Assembly (NCBI GenBank): GCA_903866285.1
Contig: CAIPMZ010000038.1
Coordinates: 1-9,175, forward strand
Origin: an uncultured bacterium
GTDB lineage: Bacteria; Patescibacteriota; Minisyncoccia; Moranbacterales; GWC2-37-73
Direction: 5' to 3'
DNA length: 9,175 bases
In this document: positions 4,962 to 9,175 of the stretch, piece after piece
Numbering within the stretch: the stretch's first letter is position 1
Layout of the letters: each line of letters opens with the position of its first letter
Translations under genes and position numbers: made by a program
The notes under the pieces: generated by a model
The model's database searches: none
What the model saw: only the letters and a program-made list of their open reading frames with translations
Told to the model about the DNA's origin: nothing

Positions 4962-5036
4962 GCGGGTGTAGTACAATGGTTAGTACGTCAGGTTGCCAAT
5001 CTGAATACGAGGGTTCGATTCCCTTCACCCGCTCCA
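4962..5036 (+). tRNA. tRNA-Gly(GCC) with encoded CCA
   Basis: Acceptor GCGGGTG (4962-4968) pairs with CACCCGC (5026-5032), discriminator T5033, the usual base for bacterial tRNA-Gly. The D stem is GTAC/GTAC. The anticodon stem TCAGG/TCTGA encloses TTGCCAA with GCC at 4995-4997. CCA follows at 5034-5036, so this is the only tRNA here with its tail encoded. The following CCAAGAA then runs straight into a hairpin. Confidence 0.95.
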
Positions 5037-5040
5037 AGAA

Positions 5041-5071
5041 TTTAAAACCCTCCTATAAAGAGGGTTTTAAA
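5041..5071. terminator. 12-bp hairpin terminator after tRNA-Gly
   Basis: TTTAAAACCCTC (5041-5052) and GAGGGTTTTAAA (5060-5071) are perfect reverse complements around the 7-nt loop CTATAAA. The G/C-rich loop-proximal part followed by TTTT is typical of an intrinsic terminator. The A-run in the left arm lets it work in either direction. It begins four bases after the encoded CCA and closes the tRNA cluster. Confidence 0.75.
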
Positions 5072-5073
5072 TA

Positions 5074-5082
5074 TGCTAAAAT
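5074..5082 (+). promoter_or_regulatory. Candidate extended -10 promoter before the nitroreductase remnant
   Basis: TGCTAAAAT combines the TGn extended element (5074-5076) with a -10 hexamer TAAAAT (5077-5082) that differs from the consensus at one base. No -35 is evident, and one is not strictly needed for this type. Transcription would begin near 5089, upstream of both the pseudogene and the sigma factor gene, so it might drive the sigma-factor module today. Confidence 0.35.
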
Positions 5083-5151
5083 GGGTTTAATAAAAAAACA
5101 CTCTTGGCAGCTCGTGATTGAGCGAAATCAGAAAAAGATCAAAGTTGGAAT

Positions 5152-5307
5152 ATGCTTGAAGAAATAATTAAAAATAGGAGAAGCATTTCTAATTTTAAAA
5201 TTGATTAGGTTGAGGCAGAACTTTTGGAGGAACTAATTTCTTTGTCAGTTTATACGTCATCGAGTTGCAACACGTAGCCGGGGCGTTTTTTTATTTTGGG
5301 GAAATAG
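5152..5307 (+). pseudogene. Nitroreductase-family remnant (N-terminus only)
   Basis: Reading from ATG 5152, the frame encodes MLEEIIKNRRSISNFKID, then TAG (5206-5208), then VEAELLEELISLSVYTSSS and CNT. A second TAG (5275-5277) is followed by PGRFFILGK and a third TAG (5305-5307). Across the stops this is the classic start of a flavin-dependent nitroreductase: RRSI..F, a helix, then a SS.CNTQP.RF-like FMN-binding segment, with TAG exactly where a glutamine is expected. Only about 50 of the roughly 170-200 residues remain; the rest is gone and the sigma factor ORF begins three bases later, in the same frame. TAG ends several healthy genes here, so recoding is unlikely. Confidence 0.75.
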
Positions 5308-5310
5308 TGT

Positions 5311-5925
5311 ATGATAGGAAAGGAAAAAAATTTATCAACTATTATGGATTTGAGAAACGTGGAGAGTTTTAGTGATGAAGAATTAGCCGTGCTTGTTGAA
5401 GCAGACAAGGAATTTTTTGGTATGCTTATTCGTCGTTATGAAAACAGTCTTAGTGGCTATATTCAAAAGCTAAACGGAGGAACCAAGGAAGCAGTTGAGG
5501 ATATCGTGCAAAATATTTTTATTAAAGCTTACGTACATATAAATAGCTTCAAAAGAGAGCAAAAATTTTCGAATTGGCTATACAGGGTGGCACATAATGA
5601 ATGTATTGATTATTGGCGTAAAAATAAAAAGCACCAAACAAATGTTTCATTGCAAGTGAATGAAAAATTTTCTGCCGATTTGGCTTCAGCAGAGGATTTG
5701 GCTGAAGATATTGCTCGCAAGTATGAGGAAGAGAAATTTCAGAAAGCGCTCAACCAATTACCTTTGAAATATCGAGAAATTTTGATTTTGCGTTTTTCTG
5801 AAGATAAGAGCTATGAAGACATTGCGCATATTTTAAAAAAACCGGTTTCAACCGTTGGAACTTTAGTGCGTAGGGCAAAAAAAATATTTAAAGAAAACCT
5901 AAAGAAAAAAAATGAATCTAGATAA
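5311..5925 (+). CDS. ECF-like RNA polymerase sigma factor
   Basis: This sigma-70 family regulator would direct RNA polymerase to a specific set of promoters. Region 2 spans about residues 21-107: DEELAVLV at 22-29, then DIVQNIFIKAY (64-74), FSNWLYRVAHNECIDYWR (86-103). Region 4, a helix-turn-helix for the -35 element, spans about 145-197: LNQLPLKYREILILRF (147-162), YEDIAHILKKPVSTVGTLVRRAKK (168-191). Regions 1 and 3 are missing, the layout of extracytoplasmic-function sigma factors, and 204 residues is normal for that group. ATG 5311 is chosen because GGGGAAA lies just upstream (5298-5304); ATG 5344 (residue 12) is an alternative. Its last 14 bases overlap the next gene, which implies translational coupling. 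Confidence 0.92.
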   Translation: MIGKEKNLSTIMDLRNVESFSDEELAVLVEADKEFFGMLIRRYENSLSGYIQKLNGGTKEAVEDIVQNIFIKAYVHINSFKREQKFSNWLYRVAHNECIDYWRKNKKHQTNVSLQVNEKFSADLASAEDLAEDIARKYEEEKFQKALNQLPLKYREILILRFSEDKSYEDIAHILKKPVSTVGTLVRRAKKIFKENLKKKNESR

Positions 5926-6811
5926 GCAAATATTGGCTAGAATAGAAGAAGAAAGAATCAAGGTTATTCCGAGATGGTTTTTTGTCGTCAAAAATGCGCT
6001 TGCTTGGCTCGCGGTTGGTTTGACTTTGGGCTCGGGTTCCTTGGCGCTTTCTTTGGCAGTTTTAATTACTCGCGAAAACGGTTTACTTTTCTCAAAAATA
6101 CTGCTTAGCTTCTTTTGGATAATAGTTTTTGTAGGACTTAGCTTCTTAGTGTATCAAAGATTGATGCAAATTGGCTTCAAATATTTTCATCGCTTACGAT
6201 ACTTTACCCTCGCTGCTTTTGTGTTGGTGGCCAATATCGCCCTAGGCGGAGTTTTCTTTGAAAACGGACAGACAGAAAAGGTCCAAATAATGCTCGAGAA
6301 AATTCCGGCGTACGAAAAAATAATGCCAGATGAAAGTAATCTGCCTGAGGAGGAAAATATGGGAATTGAAAACCCCCAAATTGACTCTTCCCCCGAAGAA
6401 GACATTATTCAGAAAGACAATCAATCGCAAATTGAGAGGGAAACTCAAGCAGCTGAAACGATGGAGGCAGCTAATAAGAAAATAATGCTGGAGGTGCAAG
6501 CACAACCGGCGGGTTCTGATTTTGAGTCTAGGCTAAATCAACAAGCTAATCCTGAGAGTCAAGGGCTAGATAAGGCTGCAGCTGAGCTTAGCCCTGAAAT
6601 CGAAACAAGGAAGAGCAAAGGCCAGGTAGAAGGTGAGTGGGAGGCGGCTACCGAGACTAGTGTTAGAAAAGAGGCTGAAGTTGAAAAGAAAGAAATTGAA
6701 GATGAGGAAGAATATATTGAAGCTGATGAAGCTGATGAAACTGAAGATGAAGCTGGAGATGAAGACGAAGGTGAAGATGAAGATGAGGCTGAGGCAACTG
6801 AGGAGGATTAA
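5912..6811 (+). CDS. Three-helix membrane protein with acidic tail, candidate anti-sigma factor
   Basis: I see no named domain. A short, charged N-terminus (1-27, with K5, R10, R15, K17, R21, K27) is followed by three predicted membrane helices at about 28-52, 58-81 and 97-115. The basic loop between helices 2 and 3 (R83, K90, R94, R96) and the basic N-terminus place both inside the cell by the positive-inside rule, so the C-terminus from about 116 is outside. That tail is some 180 residues, low in structure, rich in E, Q and A. It ends in an almost pure Asp/Glu run (about 259-299) encoded by GAT/GAA-rich repeats. The gene starts inside the sigma factor gene (14-base overlap), the arrangement typical of sigma/anti-sigma pairs. 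The N-terminus lacks an obvious zinc-binding anti-sigma motif. Anti-sigma function is inference from position and topology. Confidence 0.8.
   Translation: MNLDKQILARIEEERIKVIPRWFFVVKNALAWLAVGLTLGSGSLALSLAVLITRENGLLFSKILLSFFWIIVFVGLSFLVYQRLMQIGFKYFHRLRYFTLAAFVLVANIALGGVFFENGQTEKVQIMLEKIPAYEKIMPDESNLPEEENMGIENPQIDSSPEEDIIQKDNQSQIERETQAAETMEAANKKIMLEVQAQPAGSDFESRLNQQANPESQGLDKAAAELSPEIETRKSKGQVEGEWEAATETSVRKEAEVEKKEIEDEEEYIEADEADETEDEAGDEDEGEDEDEAEATEED
6715..6808 (+). repeat. GAT/GAA-rich low-complexity tract
   Basis: Codons for Asp and Glu (GAT, GAA, GAG) alternate with GCT and related codons, including three near-copies of GAAGCTGATGAA around 6719-6740. The tract encodes the acidic tail of the membrane protein. 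Such trinucleotide-like tracts can gain or lose units by slippage without breaking the frame. Confidence 0.7.
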
Positions 6812-6928
6812 AAAATGAAATATTTTTAGATGTTTCTTCCGTATATTAAGAGAGTGGGGCTGTAACTTAAAAATAAAACTAAACTAAAACAGATAAGTTT
6901 AAAATAAACTCTAAGAAAAAATTATTTT
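6812..6928 (+). promoter_or_regulatory. AT-rich spacer before the tandem-repeat protein
   Basis: No clear sigma-70 promoter is visible. TGTAACTT (6861-6868) resembles the AAC-containing -35 of many ECF promoters, but no matching -10 stands out at the usual distance. AACTTA and TAAGTT (about 6864 and 6895) form a short inverted repeat that could be an operator. These are weak hints only. The spacer could also simply be transcribed through from the sigma gene. Confidence 0.2.
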
Positions 6929-8263
6929 ATGGAAAAAATAAAAAAGGTTTCTTCCTTGGTTGTTATCCCGGCTATTTTATTTGTGACGGGGGCAGTTTTT
7001 TCAAGTGCCTTTCGCTCAGAAATAAAAGTTGGTGTGCCATCAGTCTTGGGTGATGAAAACGAGGATAGCGGGGAGGAAGTAAAAAAGCAAGCTGAAATAA
7101 AAAAGGAAGAAACGAAAAAAGTAGAAGAAAAAAAAGTTGAGAATGAAAAAAAGGACATAGAGAGCAAAAAAACAAAAGAGATAAAGCAACAAAAGAATGT
7201 GATTAAAAAAAATGAAGGCGAAAAAAGTGTTAAAAAGGGCGATGAAAATAAAGACGAAGTTGATGAGGAGGATGAAAATGAAAGTGGAAAGGATTTGCAA
7301 GAAAAGATCCAAGAATTAAATAGAGATATTAAGAAAATAGAGTCAAGAATTGGGGTTCTTTCTGCCAATGGTATCATGGTGACAACCCTCACTTCAGCGC
7401 TCGAAGAAGTAAGGGGGTTGGTAATTTCAGCTGAGGCGCTTATTCCAACAACGCCAATAGAGGCAAAGAGCCTGCTTAATAACGCTGATAAAAAATTAGA
7501 AAAAGTAGAAAAACTTATAAAATTAACACTCGGGGATGATGGCGAAGAAGACGACGATAATGACGCTGCAAAGAAAATTAGAGAATTAAAGCTTAAAATT
7601 AGTAAAGTAGAGGCTAGAATTAATAAACTCAATGAAACTGGGGTAGACGCGACGGCTTTAGTAAGTTCTTTAACTGAGGCAAAGGAACTCCTGACTCAGG
7701 CTAGCGATAAAGTGGTTGCTGGTGATTTAACTGGAGCTAAAGCATTGGCTGAATTAGCCGAAAAAAGATTAGATAAAATCAGTCATGGAATAGAGCTAGC
7801 TCTCGGGGATGATGATCAGGAGGATGAAGATCAGGAGGATGGTGATGAGGCGGATGAATATAAAAATGAAGTCAGTAAATCTGTCCGTAATCTTAAAGAG
7901 CTCGGAGCGGTAGAAGACGGGATTGGCAAAAAAGTCAACGTCATAGCGCAGGCTCAAAATGAGGTTATCCCAAAAGTAGAAAAATCAATTAAGGACATTA
8001 AAGACCGAGGTGAGCTTTTGAAATTTTTTATTGGACCTAAGTATGGGAGCATTTCTGAAATTCAAACCGCTATCGTTGAAAATCAAACAAGAGTCAATGT
8101 TTTGGCAGGTTTGGTAGCACAAACAACTGACCCAGTAGTGAAAGGTGTTTTACAAGATCAGATTAGCGCACTAAATCAACAAAACGCAAAACTCCAAGTT
8201 TTTGTAACTGACAGTGAAAGTGGATTTAGTTTACTTGGTTGGGTTTTTAAAATGTTCTCTTAG
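6929..8263 (+). CDS. Secreted or membrane-anchored tandem-repeat helical protein
   Basis: Function unknown. A signal peptide or anchor is clear: basic EKIKK (2-6), hydrophobic SSLVVIPAILFVTGAVF (8-24), then SSA at 25-27 as a possible signal peptidase site. Residues 41-120 are a highly charged Lys/Glu linker. Two tandem copies of an 80-residue helical repeat follow (about 123-203 and 213-294). Each begins with an ELxxxIxKxExRI-type helix, has an AxxLL..A helix pair, and ends in LGDD; both are followed by an Asp/Glu cluster (204-212, 295-310). A further helical part (315-425) includes a QNEVIPKVEKSIKDI stretch, and the last 14 residues (SGFSLLGWVFKMFS) are hydrophobic or amphipathic. It lies 117 bases after the membrane protein gene and has an A-rich leader without Shine-Dalgarno. 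The context suggests a partner or target of the sigma/anti-sigma pair. Confidence 0.85.
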   Translation: MEKIKKVSSLVVIPAILFVTGAVFSSAFRSEIKVGVPSVLGDENEDSGEEVKKQAEIKKEETKKVEEKKVENEKKDIESKKTKEIKQQKNVIKKNEGEKSVKKGDENKDEVDEEDENESGKDLQEKIQELNRDIKKIESRIGVLSANGIMVTTLTSALEEVRGLVISAEALIPTTPIEAKSLLNNADKKLEKVEKLIKLTLGDDGEEDDDNDAAKKIRELKLKISKVEARINKLNETGVDATALVSSLTEAKELLTQASDKVVAGDLTGAKALAELAEKRLDKISHGIELALGDDDQEDEDQEDGDEADEYKNEVSKSVRNLKELGAVEDGIGKKVNVIAQAQNEVIPKVEKSIKDIKDRGELLKFFIGPKYGSISEIQTAIVENQTRVNVLAGLVAQTTDPVVKGVLQDQISALNQQNAKLQVFVTDSESGFSLLGWVFKMFS

Positions 8264-8275
8264 TAAAGAACTTAG

Positions 8276-8316
8276 CTATCAAAAAAACAAGGAAGCTCTT
8301 CCTTGTTTTTTGATAG
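8276..8316. terminator. Strong terminator after the tandem-repeat gene
   Basis: CTATC, an A7 run and CAAGGAA pair with TTCCTTG, a T6 run and GATAG, forming an 18-bp stem with one bulged A and the loop GCTC (8295-8298). The core ACAAGGAA/TTCCTTGT followed by T-rich sequence is a typical intrinsic terminator. The A-run in the left arm should make it work in both directions. It starts 12 bases after the stop codon and separates the sigma module from rubrerythrin. Confidence 0.85.
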
Positions 8317-8370
8317 GTTAAGGTTTGCTGGATAGAAGTTTTTTAAGGTTTGGGCGTAGTACTGGTTAGA

Positions 8371-8402
8371 AGGATAGGACAAATAGGACAGATAGGACAA
8401 AT
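8371..8402. repeat. 9-nt tandem repeat upstream of rubrerythrin
   Basis: AGGACAAAT (8376-8384), AGGACAGAT (8385-8393) and AGGACAAAT (8394-8402) follow a partial AGGAT (8371-8375). The same unit, consensus AGGAYRRAT, recurs after the gene at 8968-8994. The array ends 33 bases before the rubrerythrin start codon, close to where its promoter should be. Units are too short and too close together for a CRISPR array. Confidence 0.85.
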
Positions 8403-8435
8403 AATAAACATTTAATTTTTTATTTACAAAAAAAT

Positions 8436-8936
8436 ATGTCAAAGACCCAAGAAAATCTGAAAGCAGCCTTTGCAGGGGAGTCGCAAGCTAATCGTAAATA
8501 TTTGGCTTTTGCTAAGGTGGCCGAGAAAGAAGGCAAAGTTAATCTGGCGAAGCTTTTTAGAGCAGTGGCTGAAGGGGAGACCATCCATGCTTTAAAGCAT
8601 TTAAATAATACTGGCGAAGTTAAGGATTCAATTGAAAACATTAAAGCAGCGATTGCTGGGGAGACTTATGAGGTTGAAACTATGTACCCAGGGTTCATTA
8701 CCCAAGCTGAGGAAGAAAGCAATGGCGGAGCAAAAATGAGCTTCGTGGGGGCAAAGGAAGTCGAAAAGACGCATAAGGCGGCTTTTGAAAAAGCTTTATC
8801 GGCAGTCGAGGCTGGCAAGGATATTCCCGAAGCTCAATATTATATTTGCGGTATTTGCGGAGAGCTTTTTGAAGGGCAGGTGCCTGACAATTGTCCAGTC
8901 TGTAAGGCTCCAAAGGATAAGTTTTATCAAATTTAA
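8436..8936 (+). CDS. Rubrerythrin
   Basis: Rubrerythrin reduces hydrogen peroxide to water in anaerobes and microaerophiles, using electrons passed through its own rubredoxin-like centre. The N-terminal diiron four-helix bundle (about 1-128) has the expected ligands: E15 in GESQA, E48 and H51 in GETIHA, E76 and E79 in GETYE, and E110 and H113 in EVEKTH. The rubredoxin-like domain (134-166) has C138-x2-C141 and C153-x2-C156, spaced for one iron. At 166 residues it is intact and on the short side of the family. ATG 8436 lies in a poly-A stretch without Shine-Dalgarno, a pattern seen for most genes here. It is a single-gene unit: a terminator stands before it and another after it, and a 9-nt repeat array flanks each side. 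Its promoter is not obvious. Confidence 0.95.
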   Translation: MSKTQENLKAAFAGESQANRKYLAFAKVAEKEGKVNLAKLFRAVAEGETIHALKHLNNTGEVKDSIENIKAAIAGETYEVETMYPGFITQAEEESNGGAKMSFVGAKEVEKTHKAAFEKALSAVEAGKDIPEAQYYICGICGELFEGQVPDNCPVCKAPKDKFYQI

Positions 8937-8967
8937 AAAGCAAGAGGATAAGTTGGATCCAGGGAAT

Positions 8968-8994
8968 GGGACGGATAGGATAAATAGGACGGAT
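8968..8994. repeat. 9-nt tandem repeat downstream of rubrerythrin
   Basis: GGGACGGAT, AGGATAAAT and AGGACGGAT are three adjacent copies of the unit seen upstream of the gene at 8371-8402, in the same orientation. The array begins 31 bases after the rubrerythrin stop and lies inside its 3' untranslated region, ahead of the terminator. Confidence 0.8.
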
Positions 8995-9014
8995 GCTGAA
9001 TCGTAACGTTAAAG

Positions 9015-9036
9015 AAGAGGCTGTGGCCTCTTTTTT
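9015..9036 (+). terminator. Intrinsic terminator of rubrerythrin
   Basis: AAGAGGC (9015-9021) pairs with GCCTCTT (9026-9032) around TGTG, and T residues run from 9031 to 9036. It is a textbook rho-independent terminator, 78 bases after the stop codon. Confidence 0.9.
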
Positions 9037-9175
9037 CGTGGTAAAATGCTTTATTTAAGCTCTAAAATGGCATTTAAGCCGTGTCAAATCATTTAACTAT
9101 GACACCGAAACTGCATTTTCCAGCACATTTGAAAATGACGCTAAAGAAGGGCTTAATTGTTTAGTTAAATCAACA
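9037..9175. other. Spacer at the right edge, no gene identified
   Basis: No open frame of useful length is present on either strand. GTGTCA (9081-9086) and TGACAC (9100-9105) form a short inverted repeat 13 bases apart that could be an operator. On the minus strand TTGACA (9087-9082) looks like a -35, but the hexamer 17 bases on (TAGAGC) is a poor -10 and no minus-strand gene follows within the window. The gene to the right must begin beyond the edge. Confidence 0.4.

Noticed and set aside
5081..5167. 28-residue ORF starting MGLIKKHSWQ
   Set aside because: It overlaps the -10-like element and the start of the nitroreductase remnant in another frame, has no ribosome-binding site, and matches nothing I recognise. 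Too short to support.
4892..5167. 91-residue plus-strand ORF
   Set aside because: It runs through the whole of tRNA-Gly and the terminator hairpin, so it is a chance open frame.
5206..5307. TAG read as an amino acid (recoded stop)
   Set aside because: TAG is the terminal codon of the 97-residue gene, the pseudouridine synthase, rplS and the tandem-repeat gene, all at natural protein ends. A decayed nitroreductase explains the three in-frame TAGs better.
6922..7632. 236-residue minus-strand ORF
   Set aside because: It is the complement of the Lys/Glu/Asp-rich part of the 6929 gene, giving a Ser/Phe-rich low-complexity product with no motif.
8371..8994. Possible CRISPR array from short repeats around rubrerythrin
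   Set aside because: Units are 9 nt, directly adjacent, without spacers, and no cas gene is present.
8785..9006. 73-residue plus-strand ORF overlapping the end of rubrerythrin
   Set aside because: Lies out of frame over the conserved rubredoxin domain and then reads through the 9-nt repeats. A shadow frame.
9081..9105. Operator-like inverted repeat GTGTCA / TGACAC near the right edge
   Set aside because: Six-base arms 13 bases apart are common by chance in this composition, and no adjacent gene is visible to regulate.

Overview
The window reads as AT-rich genomic DNA from a bacterium, most likely a Candidate Phyla Radiation / Patescibacteria lineage. This is inferred from style, not proven. 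The signs are a compact layout, many tRNA genes packed between short ORFs, start codons mostly without a Shine-Dalgarno sequence, AT-rich simple repeats between genes, and a self-splicing intron in a tRNA. All coding genes lie on the plus strand. The standard code fits: TAA and TAG are used as real stops and no reading frame needs TGA as sense.

Positions 1-3255 hold the tail of an unidentified gene, tRNA-Ala(GGC), tRNA-Arg(CCT), a class II CCA-adding enzyme with an HD domain (cca), a small conserved-looking unknown protein, tRNA-Leu(TAG), and an RluD-type pseudouridine synthase whose start codon almost touches the tRNA end. These genes share a theme of tRNA/rRNA maturation: seven of the eight tRNA genes lack an encoded CCA tail, so Cca must add it.

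Positions 3256-5071 open with a good sigma-70 promoter and a long structured leader before rplS (ribosomal protein L19). Five more tRNAs follow: Leu(GAG), Val(TAC), Phe(GAA), a CAT tRNA that looks like Ile2, and Gly(GCC). The Phe gene is interrupted between U33 and G34 by a 255-nt ORF-less group I intron whose P1, P10, P2, P3, P4, P6, P7, P8 and P9 helices can be drawn. A 12-bp hairpin closes the tRNA cluster.

Positions 5152-5307 hold the decayed N-terminus of a nitroreductase-family gene with three in-frame TAG codons. Positions 5311-8263 carry a three-gene set: an ECF-like sigma factor, an overlapping three-helix membrane protein with a very acidic, probably external tail (candidate anti-sigma factor), and a secreted or membrane-anchored protein with two tandem helical repeats. 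Together they look like an uncharacterised cell-envelope signalling module. A strong terminator ends this block.

Positions 8264-9175 carry a rubrerythrin gene (peroxide detoxification), flanked on both sides by arrays of the same 9-nt tandem repeat and followed by a clean intrinsic terminator. The last 139 bases hold nothing I can call as a gene.
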